40,916 bases of DNA from Candidatus Agathobaculum pullicola (lineage in GTDB: Bacteria > Bacillota > Clostridia > Oscillospirales > Butyricicoccaceae). The notes beneath the pieces were generated by a model. The model saw nothing but the letters and a program-made list of their open reading frames with translations. It made no database searches and was not told the origin of the DNA. Position 1 is the first letter of the stretch, and the number at the start of each line of letters is the position of its first letter. Positions 30,754 through 38,370 of this stretch are shown here, one piece after another. Location: NCBI GenBank assembly GCA_019115085.1, contig DXEF01000013.1, positions 1 to 40,916 on the forward strand, given 5' to 3'. The position numbers were made by a program, and so were the translations under genes.

Positions 30754-32286
30754 ATGAAAATTATGAGAGGCGTAGAGACCCGCATTCAGGAGATCCGCCG
30801 TCGTATTTTCCGCGAGGTGGCCCGCATGGCTTACCATACGGAGTGGCCGACGGACAAGCGAATCGAAGCGCTCCCGTATGAAATTATTCCGGGCGAAATC
30901 GGCAATTTCCGCAATGATATTTTCCTCGAGCGCGCCATTGTCGGTGAACGCTTGCGTCTGGCGATGGGCCTGCCCTGCCGCAGCGCAGCGGAGCATTCGC
31001 CGGTATCGGATAACATTGAAGCGGCAACGCGTGAGGAAACCTACTACACGCCGCCGCTGGTGAATATCATCAAATTTGCCTGCAATGCCTGTAAGGAAAA
31101 TGAGGTCATGGTGACCGACGGCTGCCAGGGCTGCTTGGCGCATCCGTGCGTTGAGGTCTGCCCCAAGGACGCCATTACGCTCGATCGCTATAACGGCCGT
31201 TCCCATATCGATCAGGAAAAGTGCATCAAGTGCGGCCGTTGCGTGGAGGTTTGCTCGTATCATGCCATTATCCATCAGAAGCGTCCGTGTGCTACAGCCT
31301 GTGGAGTGGACGCTATCGGCAGCGATAAGAACGGCAAAGCGGATATCGACTATAGCAAGTGCGTTTCCTGCGGCATGTGTCTGGTCAACTGCCCGTTCGG
31401 CGCCATTGCGGATAAATCTCAGATTTTCCAGATGATTCGTGCCATTCAGGCGGGTGAGCGCGTATATGCAGCCGTTGCGCCGGCTTTTGTCGGCCAGTTT
31501 GGCCCCAAGGTGACGCCGGGCAAGCTGCGCGCTGCAATGAAGCAGCTCGGCTTTGCCGATATTCTGGAGGTAGCCATCGGTGCGGACCTGTGCGCAGCGC
31601 AGGAGGCGGAGGACTTCGTCAAGGAAGTGCCGGAAAAGCTGCCGTACATGGGCACATCCTGCTGCCCGGCATGGTCGGTAATGGCAAAGAAGATGTTCCC
31701 CGATCAGGCGGAGTGCATTTCCATGGCGCTGACGCCCATGACGCTGACCGCGCGCCTGATCAAGCACCATCATCCGGACGCGAAGGTTGCGTTTATCGGT
31801 CCGTGCGCAGCGAAAAAGCTGGAAGCAATGCGCAAGGATGTGCGCAGCGAGGTCGATTTCGTGCTGACCTTCGAGGAAATGACCGGTATTTTCGACGCGC
31901 GTCATGTTGATCTGGAGTCCCTGCCGGAAGACCCGCACGGTGTTAACGACGCCTCCACCGACGGTCGTAATTTTGCCGTTTCGGGCGGTGTCGCGCAGGC
32001 GGTTGTCAACGTCATCAAGGAGAAATATCCGGAGCGCGAGATCAAAGTGGTCAACGCAGAGGGCTTGCGCGAATGTCGCAAGATGCTGCAGGCGGCCAAG
32101 GCTGGTAAGTACGACGGCTATCTGCTGGAAGGCATGGCCTGTCCGGGCGGCTGTGTGGCCGGTGCGGGCACCATGCAGGCAATCAAGAAGTCGGCGGCTG
32201 TGGTTGGGCTGTACGCCAAGCAGGCGGAGCATAGGACTGCAACCGGTACCGAGTATGTCAAGGAGCTGGACAAACTCGTCGACTAA
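30754..32286 (+). CDS. Monomeric [FeFe] hydrogenase, group B-like
   Basis: 510 aa. Cys-rich N-terminal half: C110/C113 with C124-x2-C127-x4-C132-x3-C136, a 4Fe-4S set C157-C160-C163-C167, C179/C183, and C203-C206-C209-C213. The H-cluster domain has TSCCPAW (301-307), GPCAAKKLE (349-357) and EGMACPGGCVAG (459-470). The PAW and GPCAAKK forms point to group B rather than group A (TSCCPGW, MPCxxKK). It reduces protons or oxidises H2 with ferredoxin-type electrons in the cytoplasm. Maturases HydE/F/G are not in the window. A promoter and a Rex-like site precede it and a strong terminator follows. Confidence 0.92.
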   Translation: MKIMRGVETRIQEIRRRIFREVARMAYHTEWPTDKRIEALPYEIIPGEIGNFRNDIFLERAIVGERLRLAMGLPCRSAAEHSPVSDNIEAATREETYYTPPLVNIIKFACNACKENEVMVTDGCQGCLAHPCVEVCPKDAITLDRYNGRSHIDQEKCIKCGRCVEVCSYHAIIHQKRPCATACGVDAIGSDKNGKADIDYSKCVSCGMCLVNCPFGAIADKSQIFQMIRAIQAGERVYAAVAPAFVGQFGPKVTPGKLRAAMKQLGFADILEVAIGADLCAAQEAEDFVKEVPEKLPYMGTSCCPAWSVMAKKMFPDQAECISMALTPMTLTARLIKHHHPDAKVAFIGPCAAKKLEAMRKDVRSEVDFVLTFEEMTGIFDARHVDLESLPEDPHGVNDASTDGRNFAVSGGVAQAVVNVIKEKYPEREIKVVNAEGLRECRKMLQAAKAGKYDGYLLEGMACPGGCVAGAGTMQAIKKSAAVVGLYAKQAEHRTATGTEYVKELDKLVD

Positions 32287-32323
32287 TATTCGATGGAAAA
32301 GGCACGTCCCTTCCATCAGCGCA

Positions 32324-32354
32324 AAAAAGAACCGCCAGAGGCGGTTCTTTTTGT
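32324..32354 (+). terminator. Hydrogenase gene terminator
   Basis: A 13-bp stem, AAAAAGAACCGCC (32324-32336) with GGCGGTTCTTTTT (32340-32352), is nearly symmetrical and may also end the convergent alcohol dehydrogenase transcript. A second weaker hairpin (GATGGAA/TTCCATC) lies at about 32292-32317. Confidence 0.9.
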
Positions 32355-32367
32355 TTTATGAGACGAT

Positions 32368-33402
32368 TCAGGTTGTGATAGCGACTTTGCAGACCTCATC
32401 GCGCCGTGCTTCAAACAACGCATAGGCGGCGTCAATTTCGGAAAGTGGGAAAATATGTGTGATAAGCGGGGTCGTGTCCAGCTCGTCTGCTGCAATCAGA
32501 CGCAGGATTTCAGCACAATCGCAGCCGTCCACGCCGCCGGTCTTGAAGGTCAGGTTTTTGCCGTACATATCGGGCAGCGGCAGTATCTGCGGACGGTCAT
32601 ACAGCGCAACAATGGTGACAATTGCGTTGGGACGCGCACATTCCCATGCCAGTCGGAAACTGTCCTCGGTACCTGCTACCTCAAGTACTACATCCGCACC
32701 GCCGTGGCCGCTGTTGTGCCGCACAAACTCAAGCGCATGTGCGGGCGAGACGGTCAGCACATCGGGATAGTGCTCCTGCACAAAGCGTCGCCGCACAGGG
32801 TCGCTTTCGCACATGATGATGCGGCGCGGGCGGCGCAGCAAGGTACAAAGCAGTGTGCAGATGCCGGTCGGACCGGCGCCGATGATAAACACCGTATCAC
32901 TGGGACGAATTTCCGAAATACGGGCGGCCCAGAAGCCGGTGGCGAGGATATCTCCCGTGAACAGCGCTTGCCGATCGGAAACACCGTCGGGAATGCGGTT
33001 CAGACCCTGGTCGGCATAGGGTACCCGGACGTATTCCGCCTGTCCGCCGTCAATGCGGCAGCCGAGCGCCCAGCCGCCGTCCGGGTCCTCACAGTTGTTG
33101 ACAAAGCCATTCTGACAGAAAAAGCAGTGTCCGCAAAAGGTTTCGACATTGACCGTTACCCGGTCGCCGGGCTTTACGGTCTGCACGGCCTCGCCGACCT
33201 GCTCAACCACGCCGACCATTTCATGCCCAACCGTTACGCCGGGGACGGCGCGCGGAACCGAGCCGTGCTTGATGTGCAGGTCTCTGGTGCAGATGCTGGA
33301 GAGGGTGACACGAACAATGGCGTCGCGTACATCGCGCAGAACCGGTTTGGGTTTGTCGAGCAGGGCAAAGCGCCCCGGTTCTACATAGGTGTATGCAAGC
33401 AT
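32368..33402 (-). CDS. Zinc-dependent medium-chain alcohol dehydrogenase
   Basis: 344 aa from the ATG at 33402, with GGAG 6 nt upstream. MDR family: catalytic-zinc ligands in SICTRDLHI and VGHEMVGVV, a structural-zinc lobe CGHCFFCQNGFVNNC, and the nucleotide-binding GAGPTG in VFIIGAGPTGICTLL. It oxidises an alcohol or reduces an aldehyde/ketone with NAD(P)(H); the substrate is unknown. Divergent from the EFR1-type gene, convergent with the hydrogenase. Confidence 0.93.
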   Translation of the reverse strand: MLAYTYVEPGRFALLDKPKPVLRDVRDAIVRVTLSSICTRDLHIKHGSVPRAVPGVTVGHEMVGVVEQVGEAVQTVKPGDRVTVNVETFCGHCFFCQNGFVNNCEDPDGGWALGCRIDGGQAEYVRVPYADQGLNRIPDGVSDRQALFTGDILATGFWAARISEIRPSDTVFIIGAGPTGICTLLCTLLRRPRRIIMCESDPVRRRFVQEHYPDVLTVSPAHALEFVRHNSGHGGADVVLEVAGTEDSFRLAWECARPNAIVTIVALYDRPQILPLPDMYGKNLTFKTGGVDGCDCAEILRLIAADELDTTPLITHIFPLSEIDAAYALFEARRDEVCKVAITT

Positions 33403-33432
33403 GCTTTTCTCCGCCCCTTTCCGATTGCATTT

Positions 33433-33461
33433 ATTATAGAGCACAGCGCGAATAAAGTCAA
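33433..33461 (-). promoter_or_regulatory. Alcohol dehydrogenase promoter
   Basis: On the minus strand TTGACT (33456-33461), 17-nt spacer, perfect TATAAT (33433-33438), about 30 nt before the ATG. Confidence 0.88.
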
Positions 33462-33498
33462 ATGCAGGCGGTTTTTAGCAAAGGGAAATGGCAGGCGG

Positions 33499-33527
33499 CT
33501 GACAGGATACGGCTTTCATGGTATAAT
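33499..33527 (+). promoter_or_regulatory. EFR1-type ferredoxin promoter (extended -10)
   Basis: CTGACA (33499-33504), 17-nt spacer, perfect TATAAT (33522-33527), TG at 33519-33520. About 40 nt separate it from the divergent alcohol dehydrogenase promoter. Confidence 0.85.
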
Positions 33528-33558
33528 AGTGCAATCAAACGGAAAAGGAAGGATGGAT

Positions 33559-34320
33559 ATGCGGGATAAGATAACCGTGCTTCACTTCAGCCCCACAGGC
33601 GGAACGCGGCGCGCCGCATTGCTGCTTGCGAGACAGATTGCATCACAGGTGGAGGAAATCGACCTGACGCTGTCGCAGCCTCAGAGAAAGGCCTTCACAC
33701 CGCAGGACGTGGTGCTGGTGGCCGGACCAGTTTACGGCGGGCGGCTGCCCGGGCTGATGGTCGAGCGGCTACGGCACTATACCGGTGGCGGCGCATGCGC
33801 GGTGTCCGCAGTGGTTTACGGCGGTCGCGCCTATGAGGACGCGCTGGTCGAACTGGATGACCTGCTGGAAGTGCAGGGCTTTTGCGTGATAGCAGGGACG
33901 GCGCTGCTGGCCGAGCACTCAATTGCACATACGCTGGAAGTCGGACGGCCGGATGCACAGGACGCGGCACAGTTGGCTGAATTTGGCGGGCGTATCGCGC
34001 AAAAACTCGAAAAGGGAGACATGGACGCGCCGCAGGTGCCGGGCAATCGTCCGTACCGGGAGTGGGCCGGTATGCCGGTCGCCCCCATGGCGAGCGATAT
34101 CTGCGTGGAGTGCGGCGAATGTGCCAAAGTCTGCCCTGCGCAGGCCATTCCATGCGAGAATCCGTCGCAAACAGACAAAGCGCGGTGCATCGCCTGCATG
34201 CGGTGTGTGGCAGTCTGTCCGGTGAAGGCGCGTGCGCTGCCTGTGCAGGTGCGGGACATGCTGGCGCAAAAACTCGCGCCGTTCATGGAGCGGCGACCGG
34301 AAAATGAACTCTATCTGTAA
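33559..34320 (+). CDS. EFR1-type flavodoxin/ferredoxin fusion
   Basis: 253 aa from the ATG at 33559, with GGAAGG 6 nt upstream; an ATG at 33553 is also possible. A flavodoxin-like domain (1-160) has the FMN phosphate loop FSPTGGTRRAA and a GPVYGGRLPG loop. Two 4Fe-4S motifs follow: CVECGECAKVCPAQAIP and CIACMRCVAVCPVKARAL. This fusion is common in anaerobic Clostridia and is thought to carry low-potential electrons; the redox partner is unknown. Confidence 0.92.
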   Translation: MRDKITVLHFSPTGGTRRAALLLARQIASQVEEIDLTLSQPQRKAFTPQDVVLVAGPVYGGRLPGLMVERLRHYTGGGACAVSAVVYGGRAYEDALVELDDLLEVQGFCVIAGTALLAEHSIAHTLEVGRPDAQDAAQLAEFGGRIAQKLEKGDMDAPQVPGNRPYREWAGMPVAPMASDICVECGECAKVCPAQAIPCENPSQTDKARCIACMRCVAVCPVKARALPVQVRDMLAQKLAPFMERRPENELYL

Positions 34321-34364
34321 AAAGGCAAACGAGGCTGACCCGTATCGGGTGCAGCCTCGTTTGC
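34319..34364 (-). terminator. Terminator of the Dlt-like operon (long hairpin)
   Basis: GCAAACGAGGCTG (34325-34337) pairs with CAGCCTCGTTTGC (34352-34364), with an inner ACCCG/CGGGT stem. On the minus strand the stem is followed by CCTTTTT, so it ends the minus-strand operon; it may also stop plus-strand transcription without a T tail. Confidence 0.85.
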
Positions 34365-34379
34365 TGTAAGGGGGAGAGA

Positions 34380-35339
34380 TTAACCGCGCACAATGTTGCG
34401 GTAGCGGCCGAGCGCATCGTTCCAGCTGCTGTCGTGCGCAGTGTCACGGTGATCGGGCAGCGAATAGGTTTCCTGTAGGTATTTTCCAAGGAAAGCCGAA
34501 ACCTTAACCGCGCCCGTATAGTTGAGATGGTCGCCGCGGTCGCGCGTATCGCGCGACCAGTCAATCGGCACCTCTTGGGGCATGGTGTTGAGGTCGAGAT
34601 AGGTCAAATTGTTTTCCTGCGCGAAAGCGGCAATGCTGTTATGCCGCGCGTGATTCCAGTTGATGGTGCTCGGTGTACTGACCAGAATCAGTTCGGCATT
34701 GTTTTCCTCGCACAGCGCAATCATATCCTGCAAACAGGATTCGTTGAGCGCGGGAATCGGAGCGGTCGCGTCGGATGGCACCATGTAATTTGTGGTGCTC
34801 GCGGCCGCGACGGCGGAATTGTAGCGAAAGCCTTTGAGATCGTCCGTCCAGGTGTACTCCACCGGACGGCCGAAGTCGTTGACCTTGAGCGCTTTCCAGC
34901 GGTCATGGTAGCGCAGCACGGAAAACAGGTTTTTCGCGCGGGAAAGCAGATAATCGTTGAGCTTATATGGGCGGAAAATGGCGTTAGTCTCCAGCACAAC
35001 GACCGAGGGGCTTTGCCGCTCGAGCGCCTGCCGCAGAAAGCGATAGGAGTCATAAAGCGGCTGGGCAGGGGTGCTGCACAGATAGGAGCGAAAACCGCGC
35101 TCTGACCATATCTGCATGGGAGAAATCGAGCTGTATGCCTCGCTGTCGCCCACGACCAGCACGTCGATAGAGTTTTCTTTTTCGCCCAATATGCCACTGG
35201 CCAGCATTTCGGCGTCATTTACGCCGAATGCCTTGTGGTTGTTCTTGGGCATGAACAGATAGGAGGCGGCCAGCATAAGTGCGCATAGCAGCGTCAGAAA
35301 ACAGGCGCCTTTGGCAAAGAGCGCAATATGTTTTTTCAA
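34380..35339 (-). CDS. SGNH-type surface acyltransferase/hydrolase (DltD-like role)
   Basis: 319 aa from the TTG at 35339: AGGAGG lies 10 nt upstream, whereas the GTG at 35348 is only a base or two from it. One N-terminal TM/anchor (about residues 8-30), then an extracytoplasmic SGNH domain with GDS (Ser66 in VVGDSEAYSS) and the C-terminal DHLNYTG (Asp270/His271), giving a Ser-Asp-His type active site. It is the last gene of the operon, after the MBOAT. In dlt systems DltD follows DltB and hands D-Ala to teichoic acid; in alginate-type systems an AlgJ/AlgX-like protein plays this role. The start and true DltD homology are inferred. Confidence 0.82.
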   Translation of the reverse strand: MKKHIALFAKGACFLTLLCALMLAASYLFMPKNNHKAFGVNDAEMLASGILGEKENSIDVLVVGDSEAYSSISPMQIWSERGFRSYLCSTPAQPLYDSYRFLRQALERQSPSVVVLETNAIFRPYKLNDYLLSRAKNLFSVLRYHDRWKALKVNDFGRPVEYTWTDDLKGFRYNSAVAAASTTNYMVPSDATAPIPALNESCLQDMIALCEENNAELILVSTPSTINWNHARHNSIAAFAQENNLTYLDLNTMPQEVPIDWSRDTRDRGDHLNYTGAVKVSAFLGKYLQETYSLPDHRDTAHDSSWNDALGRYRNIVRG

Positions 35340-35354
35340 GTGGAACACACCTCC

Positions 35355-36947
35355 TTAAAATGCGGCATAAATCGGGTCAACCGGCACATAGCCGATACCG
35401 TATGCGCCGAAAATGACCAGAAAGAAAAATGCGGCGTAATAAACCGACCAGCGCAGTACGAGCGGACGGCGCGCGATGGATTCGCGTAGGGAAACGCCGC
35501 ACTCGCGCAGGATACCAACCAGCAGTACCAGGCCGACGGCAACGATAATGATACCGAAATCCATCTTGTCCATGCCGAGCGTCAGAAAGCTGCGGTCGAC
35601 AAAAGCGTCAAGGGAGAAATCCGTGACCATGGAGCGGAACATCGCAAGCCCGGCGCGCAGACCGTTGGCGCGGAAGAACAGCTCGCCCACACAGACCAGC
35701 AGTGCGGTGCGCACGATTTGGAAGATACGGTAGGGCATGCAGTTGCGGTCGATGTGCAGCAAACCGGTCAAACGCTGCGCAATGGGGTCAAACAGGTTGC
35801 CCGTCAGGATAAGCGCGAAGTGATACAGGCCGAAAAAGATGTAGTGCCAGCCCGCGCCGTGCCACAGGCCGTTGCACAGCCAGACTACGCCCAGCGCGAG
35901 GGAGCCGGAGAGCAGCGGGCCGTAGTGGTTGCCCAGACGGCGGCGTGCCGCACCCGTGAGCTTTTTCAGCGGGCCGGACATGGACAGCGGATAGAACACA
36001 TAATCCTTAAACCATGTGCCCAGTGTGATATGCCAGCGCATCCAGAACTCGGAGATGCTGCGGGAGAAAAACGGCTGACGGAAGTTTTCGGGCAGGCGCA
36101 CACCGAAAATTTCGGCGCTGCCGATGACCACATCCATCGTGCCGGAGAAGTCCATGTAAAGCTGACAGGTGTAGCACACCATCGCCAGCGCAATGATACC
36201 GCCGTTATATACGGCGTAATCGTTGAAAACGGTTTTGATGAGCAGATTGAGACGGTCGGCGATAACGATTTTTTTAATCAGACCGAACAGAATCCGCTGC
36301 ATGCCGAAGGTCAGGCCCTGCCAGGTGACCGGACGGCCTTCCCAGAGCTGGTGCGCGGTCTGCCCATAGCGACAGATCGGCCCTTCCATGATCTGCGGGA
36401 AAAAGCCGAGGAAGAGTGCGAGGCGCGCCAGATTGCGGTCGGCGCGGATCGTGCCGCGGTAGACATCGAGCAGATAGGAAAGGGCCTGCAGCGTATAAAA
36501 TGAGATGCCGATGGGCAGTAAAAACGCGGGCACGGGCAGCGAAACCGGAAGGCGCAGCGCGTGCAGCAGTGTGTTGAGATTGGTGCTGAAAAAGGCCGCG
36601 TATTTGAGCGTGACGAGCATGCCGACATGCAGCAGCGACGCTAACAGAAGAATCCGCCGCTGCCGCCGTGTAAAACGCTGCCGAATGGCTTTGCGTTCGG
36701 CAGGAGCGGCAGCGGCAAGACAGCGGTCGCGGTCCTGCTGCTCGGCGGTCAGCCAGAGACCGAAATGGTGAATGGATACGGTGGAAAACAGCAGAAACAC
36801 CAACAGCTTGCCGCTGACCGACCAGAAAAACGCATAGCTTGCCGCAAGAAGCGCGATCCAGCGCAGACGCTGCGGCAGGATACGGTAAACGAGCACCGCT
36901 GCCGGCAGAAAAACGGCCAGATACAGCAGCGAGCAGTAGGATGTCAT
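35355..36947 (-). CDS. MBOAT-family acyltransferase (DltB/AlgI-like)
   Basis: 530 aa, about 11-12 predicted TM helices. Conserved MBOAT elements: EFWMRWHITLGTWFKDYVFY (His306) and the catalytic NGLWHGAGWHY (His363). MBOATs move an acyl or aminoacyl group from a carrier across or at the membrane to an acceptor. GGAGGAAGG 6 nt before the ATG lies in the end of the carrier protein gene; the genes are 3 nt apart. It is expected to take the aminoacyl group from the carrier protein upstream. Confidence 0.93.
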   Translation of the reverse strand: MTSYCSLLYLAVFLPAAVLVYRILPQRLRWIALLAASYAFFWSVSGKLLVFLLFSTVSIHHFGLWLTAEQQDRDRCLAAAAPAERKAIRQRFTRRQRRILLLASLLHVGMLVTLKYAAFFSTNLNTLLHALRLPVSLPVPAFLLPIGISFYTLQALSYLLDVYRGTIRADRNLARLALFLGFFPQIMEGPICRYGQTAHQLWEGRPVTWQGLTFGMQRILFGLIKKIVIADRLNLLIKTVFNDYAVYNGGIIALAMVCYTCQLYMDFSGTMDVVIGSAEIFGVRLPENFRQPFFSRSISEFWMRWHITLGTWFKDYVFYPLSMSGPLKKLTGAARRRLGNHYGPLLSGSLALGVVWLCNGLWHGAGWHYIFFGLYHFALILTGNLFDPIAQRLTGLLHIDRNCMPYRIFQIVRTALLVCVGELFFRANGLRAGLAMFRSMVTDFSLDAFVDRSFLTLGMDKMDFGIIIVAVGLVLLVGILRECGVSLRESIARRPLVLRWSVYYAAFFFLVIFGAYGIGYVPVDPIYAAF

Positions 36948-36950
36948 AGC

Positions 36951-37181
36951 TTAGCCTTCCTCCTGTAGACGGACGATCATAGCCCACATATCCTCGGCGG
37001 AATTGAAGTTGGCAGGAATGATCTCAACGGTTGGGATGATGATGTCAAACGCCTCCTCCAGCTCGGCGACCAGTGCAAGGATAGTCAGCGAATCCAGACA
37101 GTGCGAATCGATCAGCGTACGGCAGGTGGTGTAATCCACGCCGGGCTGAAGTTCCTCCAGAATTGCAAGCAGTTGTTCCAT
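36951..37181 (-). CDS. Stand-alone acyl/aminoacyl carrier protein (DltC-like)
   Basis: 76 aa from the ATG at 37181 (AAAGGA 9 nt upstream). The phosphopantetheine site is Ser31 in HCLDSLTIL. The four-helix carrier pattern (LELEEAF-like helix, VEIIPANF, SAEDMWAMIV) and the length match DltC/BtrI-type stand-alone carriers. Its start lies inside the 3' end of the decarboxylase reading frame (137-nt overlap). It would hold the activated amino acid made by the operon's ligase. Confidence 0.9.
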   Translation of the reverse strand: MEQLLAILEELQPGVDYTTCRTLIDSHCLDSLTILALVAELEEAFDIIIPTVEIIPANFNSAEDMWAMIVRLQEEG

Positions 37182-38370
37182 GATAATCCGTCCTTTCATA
37201 AGCGGGTGAGTTGATTTCATCGGTGGGCAGCGCGTCGCGCACGAGGAGCGAACGGCCGTCCGGCATCAGCAGTACAATGCGCGGCAGTGCACGGCTGAGG
37301 AAAAGGGAAATGCCTTCGGTCATGCAGTAGGCGCCGGTGCTGGAAAAAGCGAACAGATCGCCGCACTTGAGGTCGGGCACCGGCAGCTGCTTGACCAGAA
37401 TATCGTTGACGGTGCACAGTGAGCCGCACAGATTCCACGGCGCGGCCTCGCCCAGACGCGGCGGATACAGCCGATAAGGGGGGATCTGCATGGCCATGCG
37501 CTGGCCGTAATAGACCAGATGATGGATGCCGCCGTCCAGAATGGCGTAATTCTGGCCCTTGTTGCGCTTGACGTCTACTACGCGGGTCAGATACGTGCCG
37601 CAGCTGGCGGCAATGCTGCGGCCAAGTTCCAGTGTAACATGCGCTTTGCAGCGCAGACCCGTCAGCATGGCGGAGAAACCGGACAGAAACGCGGCTTCGT
37701 CAAAACTCTCGGACGAGAAATACTGCACCGGAAAGCCCGGGCCGAATTCCAGCTCGTGCACGATAAAGCCCAGCTTTTCCATAAGCGAGCAGGCAAAGTT
37801 ATCGAGCATGTCCAGCTCGCGCTGCAGGCGCTTGAGCGAGGCCTTCTGCGTGCCGGAGAAGTATTGCAGGCCGCGGATGAGAATAAAGGGATGGTCGGCG
37901 CGGTTGCGGATGATCCGAATGATCTCCTCCTCCTCCAGACCGAACTGGCTGCCACTGGTCAGACGCAGCAGCACATGAATGGTGACGCGATAGCGCGCAG
38001 ATAACTGGCTGAGCAGCGTAAACTGGCGGGCCGATTCAACGGTAAACAGACGCGGGCCGTTTTTGTGCGCAATCATCCGTTCGATATCCGCCGGGGTCTT
38101 GTATACGCCTGAGATGACCTGCGCTTCGGCAGGGATATGCAGGCGGCGGCAGATTGCGGCTTCGCCGGGGGAGCAGACCTCAAAGCGCTCTACCTGACCG
38201 CACAGCTCGCGCAGCAGAAAGGGATTGGCTTTGATCGCATAGCACAGGCCGACGCCGGTCGGCAGGCTGCGCCGCAGCAGTGCCACGCGCTGGTGCAGGG
38301 CCTGCACATCGAACACATACAGCGGGGAGCCATATTGTGCAGTGAGGTTTTCGATTTGATGTTCGGTCAT
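37045..38370 (-). CDS. Fold-type III PLP decarboxylase (BtrK-like rather than LysA-like)
   Basis: 441 aa if read to its first stop; the last ~46 residues overlap the carrier gene out of frame and look non-native, so the functional end is probably near residue 395 (RDALPTDEINS). PLP Lys47 lies in CYAIKANPFLL. Other sites: GLQYFSGTQ, EFGPGFPVQYF at the phosphate-binding loop, LELGRS, CTVNDIL (catalytic Cys, but T-x-x-D instead of the LysA C-E-S-x-D), and STGAYCM. The CTxxD and GTQ features resemble BtrK, which decarboxylates glutamate on a carrier protein. The ATG overlaps the ligase stop (ATGA), with GAAAGGAG upstream. Substrate inferred, not seen. Confidence 0.86.
   Translation of the reverse strand: MTEHQIENLTAQYGSPLYVFDVQALHQRVALLRRSLPTGVGLCYAIKANPFLLRELCGQVERFEVCSPGEAAICRRLHIPAEAQVISGVYKTPADIERMIAHKNGPRLFTVESARQFTLLSQLSARYRVTIHVLLRLTSGSQFGLEEEEIIRIIRNRADHPFILIRGLQYFSGTQKASLKRLQRELDMLDNFACSLMEKLGFIVHELEFGPGFPVQYFSSESFDEAAFLSGFSAMLTGLRCKAHVTLELGRSIAASCGTYLTRVVDVKRNKGQNYAILDGGIHHLVYYGQRMAMQIPPYRLYPPRLGEAAPWNLCGSLCTVNDILVKQLPVPDLKCGDLFAFSSTGAYCMTEGISLFLSRALPRIVLLMPDGRSLLVRDALPTDEINSPAYERTDYHGTTACNSGGTSARRGLHHLPYADRFALSGFADYPCTGRRAGGGV

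Noticed and set aside
30640-32316. 558-codon minus frame opposite the hydrogenase
   Set aside because: It mirrors the hydrogenase codon pattern on the other strand and has no motif.
32455-33558. In-frame plus extension upstream of the EFR1-type gene
   Set aside because: It runs opposite the alcohol dehydrogenase, and a promoter and ribosome site lie just before 33559.
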